64,000 bases of DNA from Sva-07 sp963829585 (GTDB taxonomy: Bacteria > Actinomycetota > Acidimicrobiia > Acidimicrobiales > Ilumatobacteraceae). The notes under the pieces are model-generated. The model had not been told where the DNA came from. It ran no database searches and saw only the letters and a list, made by a program, of their open reading frames with translations. The stretch lies in the NCBI GenBank assembly GCA_963829585.1, contig CAWHJD010000005.1, positions 196,420-260,419 on the forward strand, in the 5' to 3' direction. This document shows positions 51,153 to 59,720 of this stretch, piece by piece; position 1 is the first letter of the stretch; each line of letters opens with the position of its first letter. A program made the translations under genes and the position numbers.

Positions 51153-53228
51153 TCAGTTCTCCCTCTGCATGCGACGGATGTTGTAGATCATGACGGGAAG
51201 GACGGCGACGAAGATCAACATCGCGAGTGCGGCGCCCTTGCCCTTGTTCTGGAAGCTGAACGCCTCCTGGAACATCTGGTTGGCGAGCACCTGCGACCCG
51301 AACTGGCCGTTGGTGGTGACCTTGACGATGTCGAAGACCTTCATCACTCCCACGATGAGTGTGGTGACCACGACGCCGATGGTCGTGGCGATCTGCGGGA
51401 GCGTGACCCGCCAGAACACCTGGCTCGTGGTGGCGCCGTCGATCTTCGCGGCTTCGATGAGTTCGGTCGGCACCGCCTTGATCGCCGCCGACAGGATCAC
51501 CATCGAGAACCCGGTCTGGATCCAGATCATGATGATCATCAGCCAGAAGTTGTTGTACGGGGTCTCCTGGACGAAGAAGACCGTCTGCCCCTCGACGGTG
51601 CCGTCGGGCAGGGTCTTGAAACCGCCCATGCCACCGCCGACGATGCCGGTGAACCGCACGAACATCCAGCCCACGAGCACGATCATGATCCCGGGGACCA
51701 CGGCGCGCGCCGGCCCGTACCGCACGAGCATGCGTGCCATGACCATGAAGAGCCCGACCAGGACGAGGACCAGCAGGATCGTGAAGATGAGCGTCGGGAG
51801 TCCTGATCCGGTCGAGAGACGCCCGAGGCCGACCCACAGCGCGTTCATCACGCCGGTCTGTTCGGTGGAGGTGTCGCGGGCGGTGTAGACGAACCGCCAG
51901 ATGACCGAGGCGCCGACGAGGGAGATGGCCATCGGCATGAAGATGATGGACTTCGCGACGCGTTCACCGCCTCGCTGATCGGCGAGCACGGCGATCGCCA
52001 GGCCCATCGCTGTCGACACGAAGGTGACGACCACGACCCACCAGAGATTGTTGATGAGCGTGCCGCGCATCGCCGTGAAGGCGCCGAACGCCACGAACAG
52101 GAGGCCCACCACGAGCGGGGCGACGGTGGGATTGCCGATCTCGACCGCGCGCCCGGTGCGCTTCTTCATCGCAATGCCCACGACCACGGCGACGGCGAGC
52201 AGGATCATCCCGAGGATGAACGGGACGCTCGTGAACATGTTCGTCCAGTTGTCGAGATCGAGGCTGTTCTTGTCGTCGAACACCGACTGGTAGTTCTCGA
52301 TGCCGACGAAGTCGACCGAGTCCGCGTCGAGCAACGACAGATAGGCCGTGCGGAGCGCCGGGATGACGAGCATCACGGAGATGAATGCCAGGGCCGGACC
52401 GATGAAGATGACGGCTCGCGAGTGGTTGTCGATGGCGACGCGTCCCCTGTAGTCGGGGTTCTTCGTCATGCCGAGCCGGAGCCCGAGCAGGACTGCAGGC
52501 ACCACGGCGGCGAGGATCGACGTCGCGGGTGAGCCGTCGCCGAGGTCCGCGGCGCCCCAGGCGCCGAGGATCCAGCCGAGTGCTCCGCCGACGAGCGCGC
52601 CGCCGATCGGTGGGTGCTTGAGCAGGAGGCTGAGACCGGCGCCGATCGCGACACCGACGAGCGTGTAGACCGCGATGGCCACCGGATCGAGGCCCGGCTG
52701 ATATGCGTCACGGATGACGGCGCCGATGACGAGTCCGATCACGATGCTGCTGCCGAGCGCGATCACGCGTCGTCGCCGCGGATCGTCGGTGCCGGCGAGG
52801 ACGTAGCCGAGAGCACCGAACGCGGCAGCACCGGCGGCAGGGCCGACGACCCAGGTCAGAAAGCCGGTGCCCGAACCGATGGTGATGAGGTTGCCGTGCA
52901 GGGCGATGCCGAGGATGGCACCGACGACGCCGAACGCGATGGTGTTGAAGAGCTGCCAGCGTCCCCGAACCTGGTTGAAGAGCAGGTTGGCGCCGATCCA
53001 GATGCCGGCACTCGCACCGACTGCGATGATGACCGTCAGCAGGGTGCTGCGGATCTTCTCCTCGACGAACGCCCAGTAGATGAGCCCGAGCGCGAGGACG
53101 AATCCCACAGCGATCCTGAGGTACTGCTGGTTCGTACGCGACCGGTCCGGCGCCGAGCCGCCCCCCGTGCTCGCCGCGGGTTGCTCCGGCGTGCCTTCGT
53201 CGGCTCCTGTGCGTTCGAGCGTTTCCAC
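51153..53228 (-). CDS. Sugar ABC transporter permease, AglF/MalF-like, with long N-terminal membrane extension
   Basis: At 691 residues this is about twice the length of usual AglF permeases. The C-terminal half is standard, with the EAA loop ELIEAAKIDGATTSQVFWRV followed by TLPQIATTIG and the end MIYNIRRMQREN. The first 260 residues hold a disordered head and at least six Gly/Ala-rich hydrophobic segments (e.g. GGALVGGALGWILGAWGAAD). The permease proper begins near AVIFIGPALAFISVMLVIPA (about 270). The start is GTG with AGAGGGGG eight bases upstream. No frame disturbance is seen, so the extension seems real. Confidence 0.85.
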   Translation of the reverse strand: METLERTGADEGTPEQPAASTGGGSAPDRSRTNQQYLRIAVGFVLALGLIYWAFVEEKIRSTLLTVIIAVGASAGIWIGANLLFNQVRGRWQLFNTIAFGVVGAILGIALHGNLITIGSGTGFLTWVVGPAAGAAAFGALGYVLAGTDDPRRRRVIALGSSIVIGLVIGAVIRDAYQPGLDPVAIAVYTLVGVAIGAGLSLLLKHPPIGGALVGGALGWILGAWGAADLGDGSPATSILAAVVPAVLLGLRLGMTKNPDYRGRVAIDNHSRAVIFIGPALAFISVMLVIPALRTAYLSLLDADSVDFVGIENYQSVFDDKNSLDLDNWTNMFTSVPFILGMILLAVAVVVGIAMKKRTGRAVEIGNPTVAPLVVGLLFVAFGAFTAMRGTLINNLWWVVVVTFVSTAMGLAIAVLADQRGGERVAKSIIFMPMAISLVGASVIWRFVYTARDTSTEQTGVMNALWVGLGRLSTGSGLPTLIFTILLVLVLVGLFMVMARMLVRYGPARAVVPGIMIVLVGWMFVRFTGIVGGGMGGFKTLPDGTVEGQTVFFVQETPYNNFWLMIIMIWIQTGFSMVILSAAIKAVPTELIEAAKIDGATTSQVFWRVTLPQIATTIGVVVTTLIVGVMKVFDIVKVTTNGQFGSQVLANQMFQEAFSFQNKGKGAALAMLIFVAVLPVMIYNIRRMQREN

Positions 53229-53294
53229 GCTGCGACCCCCTCTTGATCGTTCTTTCCCCTGGTGTTCGACCCCGGCGTGATGACCGAAAAGCAG

Positions 53295-53326
53295 CGGGGC
53301 ACCGACACCGTAGTGCCAGTGCCCCG
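53295..53326 (-). terminator. Intercistronic stem-loop after the binding-protein gene
   Basis: CGGGGCAC (53295-53302) and GTGCCCCG (53319-53326) form a stem in the 143-base gap between the binding-protein gene and the permease gene on the minus strand. Similar stems in sugar-import operons stop a share of transcripts and protect the upstream message, which favours binding protein over permease. Role inferred from position. Confidence 0.55.
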
Positions 53327-53371
53327 TTGCGTGCGTTACCTGCCCCGATCGCTCGGGTCAGGGAACCGTGT

Positions 53372-54747
53372 TCACTTCGGCCAAGAGGCCTCGATGGCGT
53401 CTGCTGCCTCCTGGGCGGTGGTGTCACCGTTGACCAGTGACGTGCCCTCGGACCAGAAGGTGCCGGCGCCGACGTCGGCGGGCATCAGGTCAGAGGCGTC
53501 GAAGCGTGCAATCTGCGCCGCGTCGAGGATCGCCAGGAAGCTCTGCTCCAGCGGCTGGTAGACCGCCGGATCCTGGCCCTGGGCTGCCGAGAGGTAGCCG
53601 GACAGACCGCCGCCGACGGCTTCGGTCTGGTTCTTCTGACGAGTCTCGGCGTAGTCGGCCGTGGCGATGTAGTCCATCACGGCCATCGTGGCGGGATCCT
53701 CGTTGAACGCCGCGGCGAAGATGCCGGCGGTCAGCACCGGTCGGTCACCGTTGATGTCCGGGAAGTAGAACACGTCGACTGCGGTCGGGTCCTCCGGATC
53801 GGCGAACGTGGTGCCCTCGGGGAAGAGACCGGCGAAGAAGTTCGCCTGACGGTGCATGTAGCACTGCCCGTCGACGAGCGGCTGGCCGTTGTCGGCGAAG
53901 TTGGTGGCTGCGATCGAGCCACCGGCTGCGAAGACGTTCTCCTCGCTCCAGAGGTCGGCGACGGTCTCCATCGTCGTGACGATCTGCGGATCGTTGAACG
54001 GGATCTCGTGGCTGACCCACTGGTCGTACACGTCGGCGCCTGCCTGGCGCAGCACCATGTCCTCGACCCAGTCCGTGAACGTCCAACCGGTCGCCTGGCC
54101 GGACTCGATGCCCACGCACAGGGGCTTCGCGCCACCGTCGGCGGCCATCTGGTCGACCAACGCGGTGAACTCGTCGAACGTGGTCGGCACTTCGTAGCCG
54201 GCGTCGGCGAATGCCTGCGGCTGGTACCACACGAGTGACTTGAGGTCGGTCTTGGCCGGCACGCCGTACTGGACGTCGTCGACGTTGCCGTACAGCTGAT
54301 AGCCGTCGGCCCAGAACTCGTCGAGCGTGGCGTTCACGTCGTCGGTCAAGGGCACCACATAGCCTGCACGCGCGAAATCGGCGAGCTTGCCGGGCTGCGG
54401 GAAGAACGAGATGTCGGGCGGGTTGCCACCTTCGACCTGGGTGTTGATGTTCGCTTCCCAGTCGGCGTCGCCGGTGTACTCGACCTTCAGATTGACCGTC
54501 TCGCCCCACGCGTTGAGCGTGTCGTTGATGGCGGCGATCGATGGATCGTCACGTTCCGGACCGGTGATGGTGACGGTGACGCCACCGAAGTCGCCAGCGG
54601 CGCTGCATCGCCGGTGGCGGCGGCTTCCGTGGTCTCGGTGTTCGAAGTGTCACTGCTCGAACCGCTGTCGTCGTCGCTTCCGCATGCTGCGGCAACGAGT
54701 GACAACGCGATCGGGACAGCAGCCAGCTTGAGCCAGCGTTTGTTCAT
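53372..54747 (-). CDS. Sugar-binding lipoprotein, AglE-like, apparent 1-base deletion
   Basis: About 458 residues when restored. The signal ends in the lipobox LVAAACGSDD, then a Ser/Thr/Glu linker. The mature domain begins GDFGGVTVTITGPERDD and continues through AWGETVNLKVEYTGDADWEA, VPAKTDLKSLVWYQPQAF and ATNFADNGQPLVDGQCYMHR, as in alpha-glucoside-binding proteins. The signal is in a different frame from the rest: a missing base near 54600 (GCAGCGCCGCT instead of a longer GC run) accounts for it. It heads the second importer operon and lies just after an operator that overlaps the end of lacI 2. Confidence 0.85.
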
Positions 54748-54792
54748 TGGGTCCTCCCCCTCTGGTGGATGATCGCCGAAATGTTTCGGCGA

Positions 54793-54806
54793 TGTAAACG
54801 CTTACA
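54793..54806. promoter_or_regulatory. LacI operator TGTAAACGCTTACA before the binding-protein gene
   Basis: This 14-base palindrome is a textbook LacI/GalR-family site (central CG with TGTAA/TTACA arms). It contains the TAA stop codon of lacI 2 and lies 46 bases upstream of the binding-protein start. Its exact reverse complement occurs at 55920, before lacI 2. Confidence 0.8.
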
Positions 54807-55908
54807 GACTTGACCCCGCGGCGTCAAGGCCAAACGAGGGGGTTCTTGTCACTCGTGGGCGTCGGCCGCGAGGAGGCCCTGTCGTGGAGCGGACCACCAA
54901 CTCGATCGGTGCCACGATCGGGTCGAGGTCGATCGGCGTCGACGCCATCACGGCGACCAGCGACCGTGCGGCTGCGGCACCCTGCGAAGCCACGTCCTGA
55001 CGGATCGTGGTCAGGCCGAGCACGCGCGAGACGTCGTGGTCGTCGACACCGATCACCGACACGTCGACACCGGCTTGGAGACCGCGCGCCGCCAGCTCCA
55101 TCAGCGCGCCGAAGGCCATCTCGTCCGACATCGCGAACACCGCGGTCGGTGGGTCGTCGAGGTCGAGGAGTTGCGACATCGCCTCCTGCCCGCCGTCGAT
55201 ACCGAAGTCGCCGCCGACCTCGAGGCACGGATCGTGGCGCAACCCCGCCTCTTCGATGCCGGCGAGGAATCCTGCCGTGCGTCGCTTCGGCACCTCGAAG
55301 TTCAGCGGGTCCTCACCGAGCCCGCTGATCAGACCGATTCGGCGATGCCCCAGCTCGGCGAGCGTGGCGGCAGCGAGTCGTCCCACTTCGTTGTCGTCGA
55401 TGGACACCGACGGCGACCCGTGCACCCGTGTGCCGACGGTCGACAATGCGACGCCTCGTTGATGCAACGAGCGTGCCTGCTCGTCGGTGGCCTGGATGTT
55501 GACGAGGATGACGCCGTCGGTTCGCCGTTCGATCCGGTACGGCTCGTCGAGGAGGCGGCTGCACTCTGCCTCGGTACCGACGCCGACGACGAGGAATTCG
55601 TAGCCGGACTCGTTGCACACCGCTTCCGCTCCGGCGATGACGGCCGAGAAGTACCAGCTCGCAAGGTGGGGGACGACGACGATGACGGTCCGCGTGCGTC
55701 CTGCGGCGAGCCGCGCGGCTGCAGGGTCCGGTTCGTAGTGCATCGCCGTGGCCACCTCGAGGACGCGAGCGCGTGTCGACTCGGCGACGTTGGGCAGCCC
55801 GCGCAGCGCACGACTCACCGTGGCGACCGACACGTGGGCGGCCTGCGCCACGTCCTCGATGCGCGGCCGACGCGGGCGCGGGGCCATCGGCTCGCTCGTC
55901 ACGTCCAT
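54802..55908 (-). CDS. LacI-family regulator 2 (AglR-like)
   Basis: The 368-residue protein has the LacI HTH with hinge helix (RIEDVAQAAHVSVATVSRAL) and a sugar-sensing domain with VVPHLASWYFSAVIAGAEAV, ALSTVGTRVHGSPSVSIDDN and SVIGVDDHDVSRVLGLTTIR. It lies between the aglEFG-like operon and the divergent alpha-glucosidase gene, and identical operators flank it on both sides. It therefore probably controls itself, the importer and the glucosidase. The ATG at 55908 is chosen over a longer Arg-rich reading. Confidence 0.9.
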   Translation of the reverse strand: MDVTSEPMAPRPRRPRIEDVAQAAHVSVATVSRALRGLPNVAESTRARVLEVATAMHYEPDPAAARLAAGRTRTVIVVVPHLASWYFSAVIAGAEAVCNESGYEFLVVGVGTEAECSRLLDEPYRIERRTDGVILVNIQATDEQARSLHQRGVALSTVGTRVHGSPSVSIDDNEVGRLAAATLAELGHRRIGLISGLGEDPLNFEVPKRRTAGFLAGIEEAGLRHDPCLEVGGDFGIDGGQEAMSQLLDLDDPPTAVFAMSDEMAFGALMELAARGLQAGVDVSVIGVDDHDVSRVLGLTTIRQDVASQGAAAARSLVAVMASTPIDLDPIVAPIELVVRSTTGPPRGRRPRVTRTPSFGLDAAGSSL

Positions 55909-55919
55909 ACGTGATCGAG

Positions 55920-55933
55920 TGTAAGCGTTTACA
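55920..55933. promoter_or_regulatory. LacI operator TGTAAGCGTTTACA in the lacI 2 / alpha-glucosidase divergent region
   Basis: The site is 12 bases upstream of the lacI 2 start codon and 74 bases before the glucosidase start, so one bound dimer could control both. It is the exact reverse complement of the site at 54793-54806. Confidence 0.8.
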
Positions 55934-56006
55934 GAGGATCGGCCGCGAGCGGCTCGGCGCGCCGACGGCAATCGCCCCGGTCGCCCATGCGGTACGTTCG
56001 CTCGTC

Positions 56007-57641
56007 GTGGACCACGACCCAGATCTCAGCGCCCCGGCGTCCGTCGGCCACGAGTGGTGGCGCCACGCAGTCGTCTACCAGATCTACCTCCGGTCCTTCG
56101 CCGACGGCAACGGTGACGGCACCGGCGACATCGCCGGAATGCGCACGCGGCTGGCCTACCTCGAACGTCTCGGAGTCGATGCCCTCTGGATCAATCCGTG
56201 GTATCGCTCGCCTCTCCTCGATGGCGGGTACGACGTGGCCGACTACCGCCAGATCAACGAGCAGTTCGGAACCACCGACGAGGCCGAGGAGTTCATCGCA
56301 GACGCACGGGCACACGGCATCCGCGTGCTCGTCGACCTGGTTCCGAATCACACGTCGTGGGACCACGAGTGGTTCCGCGAGGCGATGGCCTCACCTCCCG
56401 GGTCGGCCGCTCGGGCCCGCTACCACTTCCTCGACGGGCGCGGCGACGACGGTGAACTCCCACCGAACGACTGGCAGTCGGTGTTCGGTGGGCCGGCGTG
56501 GACACGGGTCGACGACGGTCAGTGGTACCTGCACCTGTTCGACGAGAGCCAGCCCGATCTGAACTGGGAGCATCCCGACGTTCCCGACGAGTTCGACTCG
56601 GTCATGCGATTCTGGCTCGACCGCGGGGCGGCGGGGTTCCGCATCGACGTTGCGCATGCCCTCGTGAAGGAGCCGGGATACCCCGATGCCGGGCTCACCG
56701 TCAACGAGGGCAAGGGCCGCGTCGAACCACTTCCGTACTTCGACCTCGACGAGATCCACCCGATCGTGCGTCGCTGGCGGCGTCTGCTCGATGAGTACGG
56801 CGACCGGATGATGGTCGCCGAGGCATGGGTCGCTGCCGATCGACGTCCGCTGTACCTGCGCTCCGACGAGTACCACCAGGCCTTCGACTTCGACCTGCTG
56901 TCGGCGCCGTGGGACGCCCGGGAGTTCCGGGCCATCATCGCCGAGAGTGTCCGATCGGCCCATGCCGTGGGGTCCAACCCCACCTGGGTGTTGTCGAATC
57001 ACGACGTCGTCCGCCACGCCACGAGGTACGCGCTCCCGAGCGGGGTCGATCCGGGACTCTGGTTGCTCGACGGCCCACACGATCTTCTCGACGTCGAGCG
57101 CGGCGCTCGGCGCGCCCGGGCGGCAGCCATCGTGACCTTCGCGCTGCCCGGCTCTGCGTACGTGTACCAGGGAGACGAACTCGGCCTCCCCGAAGCGTGG
57201 AACCTTCCGGTCGACGTGCTGCAGGATCCGATCTGGCACGACTCGGGCCACACGGTCAAGGGGCGCGACGGTTGTCGGGTGCCGGTCCCGTGGGAGCCGA
57301 CGGGCCCATCGCTCGGATTCGGCGCCGACGGGGCGTGGCTCCCGCAGCCCGACGAGTTCGCGGCGCTGTCGGCGGCAGTCCAGGACGGAGACGCCGACTC
57401 GACGCTGACGCTCTACCGGAACGCGTTGGCGCTACGCCGTCGGTTGCTCGTCCACGAAGCCGATTTCGAACTCGTCGATCTCGGCGACGACGTGCTGGCG
57501 TTCCGGCGGGGCGCCGGATTCCTCTGTGTTGCCAACATGGGCGACGAGCCGGTACCGCTGCCCGGCGGCACGGTCGTCCTGGCGTCGGGGCCGCTCCTCG
57601 ACGGCCTGCTCCCGGCCGACGCGGCGGTCTGGGTGACGTGA
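56007..57641 (+). CDS. Alpha-glucosidase (GH13)
   Basis: The 544-residue enzyme belongs to the GH13 oligo-1,4/1,6-glucosidase group. It shows VYQIYLRSFADGNGDGTGDI (about 23-42) and DLVPNHTS. The nucleophile Asp214 is in GFRIDVAHAL, the acid/base Glu272 in MVAEAW, and Asp333 in LSNHD. It has no signal peptide, so it hydrolyses imported alpha-glucosides in the cytosol. The GTG at 56007 begins the conserved region; no earlier in-frame start is better. It diverges from lacI 2 across a LacI operator. Confidence 0.92.
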   Translation: MDHDPDLSAPASVGHEWWRHAVVYQIYLRSFADGNGDGTGDIAGMRTRLAYLERLGVDALWINPWYRSPLLDGGYDVADYRQINEQFGTTDEAEEFIADARAHGIRVLVDLVPNHTSWDHEWFREAMASPPGSAARARYHFLDGRGDDGELPPNDWQSVFGGPAWTRVDDGQWYLHLFDESQPDLNWEHPDVPDEFDSVMRFWLDRGAAGFRIDVAHALVKEPGYPDAGLTVNEGKGRVEPLPYFDLDEIHPIVRRWRRLLDEYGDRMMVAEAWVAADRRPLYLRSDEYHQAFDFDLLSAPWDAREFRAIIAESVRSAHAVGSNPTWVLSNHDVVRHATRYALPSGVDPGLWLLDGPHDLLDVERGARRARAAAIVTFALPGSAYVYQGDELGLPEAWNLPVDVLQDPIWHDSGHTVKGRDGCRVPVPWEPTGPSLGFGADGAWLPQPDEFAALSAAVQDGDADSTLTLYRNALALRRRLLVHEADFELVDLGDDVLAFRRGAGFLCVANMGDEPVPLPGGTVVLASGPLLDGLLPADAAVWVT

Positions 57642-57654
57642 GGTCGCACGGCAG

Positions 57655-57708
57655 GGTCGGCACGGCGGGATTGGTCGGCACGGTCGGCACGGTCGGCACG
57701 GCCGGAAT
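57655..57708 (+). repeat. Six 9-base tandem units before the DUF4032 gene
   Basis: GGTCGGCAC occurs at 57655, 57673, 57682 and 57691; diverged units fill 57664-57672 (GGCGGGATT) and 57700-57708 (GGCCGGAAT). The array fills most of the 88-base gap between glucosidase and DUF4032 genes. It could be read as Gly-Thr-Val repeats in one frame, but no start or context supports translation. Confidence 0.8.
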
Positions 57709-57729
57709 GCTGGGAAGGGAGGTGTCGAC

Positions 57730-58956
57730 ATGGAGATCGTGACCAAACAGGGACATCCCGACTTCCTCGATCTGCCATGGGATGTGCCGCTGGCCGACTG
57801 GGACCATCCACGTCTCGTGAAGATGGCGCACGGCATCAGTCGACACGTCGTGAGGTTCGTGCGCTTCGAGGAGCGGGTCTACGCACTCAAGGCGACGTCG
57901 GTGGCAGCGGCGCAGACCGAGTACCGGATGTTGCGCGACCTGCGCGACGACCACCTGCCCGTGGTCGAGCCGGTCGGAGTGGTGTCCGATGCGCCCGAGG
58001 AGGAGGACGCCGTCCTCATCACCCGATACCTCGATTACTCGCTGCCCTACTGGTACCTGCTCGGCAGAGGTGATCCGACGCTCGCCGAACGGCTGATGGA
58101 TGCCGGGGTCGTGCTGCTCGTGCGCCTCCATCTCGAGGGCGTGTTCTGGGGCGACTGTTCCTTGTCGAACATCCTCTGGCGGCGCGACGCCGGAGCGATG
58201 ATGGCCTACATGGTCGACGCCGAGACCGCCGAGCGGCGGCCGACGATCTCGGACCGGATGCGCAACTACGACATCGACATCGCCGTCGAGAACGTCGTGG
58301 GCGGTTTGCTCGAACTCCAGGCCAGTGGACGCATCGACTACGAGGTCGACCACCTCGGCATCGCGGAGGCGCTGCGATCGCGGTACCAGGAGCTGTGGGG
58401 TGAACTCACTCGTGTCGAGGAGTTCGATCTCGACGAACGGTGGCGTATCGAGCAGCGCGTCAGGCGGATCAACGATCTCGGGTTCGACGTCGAGGAATTG
58501 TCGATCAACCGTGACGGGCGAACACTGTCGGTTCAACCGGTGCTCATCGAGGAGGGCCACCACGCCCGCGAACTCCGCCGCCGGACGGGTCTCGAGGTGC
58601 AGGAGAACCAGGCTCGTCGGCTCCTGTCCGACATCGATCAGCACAGGGCGTGGCTCGAGCGGCGTCAGGGGCAGTCGATCCCCAGTGCCGTTGCGACCAC
58701 ACGGTGGCTCGCCGACGTCTATCAGCCCGTCGTCGACGCGATCCCTGCCGACATGCGGTCACACCTCGAGCCCCCGGAACTCTTCCACCAGTTGCTCGAA
58801 CACCGGTATCTCATGGCGGAGAGGCGGGGCGCCGAAGTCAGGACCCAGGAAGCGCTGGCCGACTACCTCGCCGGCGTGTTGCTGGCAGCGCCCGAGGAAC
58901 GGCAGTTGCGTCTCGAGGGTGACCCACCGGCAGATACCGTCGGTCTCGATGACTGA
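57730..58956 (+). CDS. DUF4032 protein with kinase-like N-terminal domain
   Basis: The 408-residue protein resembles DUF4032 proteins. The first 230 residues look like a lipopolysaccharide-kinase-type fold: RFEERVYALKATS, LITRYLDYSLPYWYLLG, then GVFWGDCSLSNILWRRDAGA, in which Asp and Asn fit a catalytic loop, and YMVDAETAERRP as the DFG-like segment. The C-terminal part is helical and charged. Substrate unknown. GGAAGGGAGGTGTCGAC gives a good ribosome binding site. It overlaps deoC by eight bases. Confidence 0.82.
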   Translation: MEIVTKQGHPDFLDLPWDVPLADWDHPRLVKMAHGISRHVVRFVRFEERVYALKATSVAAAQTEYRMLRDLRDDHLPVVEPVGVVSDAPEEEDAVLITRYLDYSLPYWYLLGRGDPTLAERLMDAGVVLLVRLHLEGVFWGDCSLSNILWRRDAGAMMAYMVDAETAERRPTISDRMRNYDIDIAVENVVGGLLELQASGRIDYEVDHLGIAEALRSRYQELWGELTRVEEFDLDERWRIEQRVRRINDLGFDVEELSINRDGRTLSVQPVLIEEGHHARELRRRTGLEVQENQARRLLSDIDQHRAWLERRQGQSIPSAVATTRWLADVYQPVVDAIPADMRSHLEPPELFHQLLEHRYLMAERRGAEVRTQEALADYLAGVLLAAPEERQLRLEGDPPADTVGLDD

Positions 58957-59713
58957 CCGCGAACGAATTGCCGCAGCGCGTCGGGCGATCGGATTGATCG
59001 ACCTGACCGACCTCGCCGACGATCATGCTCCTGATGGCATCGACACGCTGTGTCGTCGCGCCCGTGAACATGCGACTGCCGCAGTGTGCGTCTGGCCGGA
59101 GTACGTGGCGACGTGCGTGAACCAGTTGCGGGGGACGGGCGTGAGGGTGGCGACGGTCGTCAACTTCCCGTCGGGCGACGAGCCGATCGACACCGTCACG
59201 ACGGCCGTTGCGGCGGCGCTGTCCGATGGTGCCGACGACATCGATCTCGTGCTGCCCTACCGAGCCGTGTTGGCCGGCGAGGTCGATCGTGCCGCTGCGA
59301 TGGTGGCCGCTGTCGCAGCCTTGGTCGAGCCCCCGACGTTGCTCAAGGTGATTCTCGAGACCGGAGCGCTGGGTGATCCTGGCGTCGTCGCGTCGGCTGC
59401 GCAGCTGGCGATCGACAACGGCGCCGACTTCGTGAAGACGTCCACCGGCAAGATCCCCGCCGGGGCCAGCCTCGAAGCGGCCGCCGCGATGCTCGACGTC
59501 ATCTCCCGTGCCGGACGCCCCGTCGGCCTCAAGCCGTCCGGCGGGATCCGCACGTTCGACGAGGCGATGGCGTACATCGACCTGGCCGACTCGGTGATGG
59601 GGGAGGGCTGGGCGAGCCCGCCCACGTTCCGGTTCGGTGCGAGCGGGCTCCTCGATGCACTGCTCGCCGTGATCGAGGGCGATCAGGGCCCGGCGGGTAC
59701 GTCGGACTACTGA
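58949..59713 (+). CDS. deoC: Deoxyribose-phosphate aldolase family protein
   Basis: DeoC cleaves 2-deoxyribose 5-phosphate to acetaldehyde and glyceraldehyde 3-phosphate. The 254-residue protein has VCVWPEYVATC, VVNFPSGDEPIDTV, ILETGAL, and the Schiff-base lysine Lys163 in DFVKTSTGKIPAGA, followed by KPSGGIRTFDEA. All core motifs look intact. It is translationally coupled to the DUF4032 gene, an association whose meaning is not clear. It is convergent with the beta-glucosidase gene. Confidence 0.9.
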   Translation: MTDRERIAAARRAIGLIDLTDLADDHAPDGIDTLCRRAREHATAAVCVWPEYVATCVNQLRGTGVRVATVVNFPSGDEPIDTVTTAVAAALSDGADDIDLVLPYRAVLAGEVDRAAAMVAAVAALVEPPTLLKVILETGALGDPGVVASAAQLAIDNGADFVKTSTGKIPAGASLEAAAAMLDVISRAGRPVGLKPSGGIRTFDEAMAYIDLADSVMGEGWASPPTFRFGASGLLDALLAVIEGDQGPAGTSDY

Positions 59714-59720
59714 GCGCGAC

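Noticed and set aside
48163..51837. 1,224-codon minus-strand frame suggesting a giant fusion of permease, aldo/keto reductase and LLM protein
   Set aside because: It arises because the indel in the aldo/keto reductase joins frames by chance. The overlapping stops and starts define three separate genes plus part of a permease in another frame.
56825..57742. 305-codon frame ending in Gly-Thr-Val repeats over the end of the glucosidase
   Set aside because: Off-frame reading of the glucosidase and the 9-base minisatellite, without a ribosome binding site or a family match.
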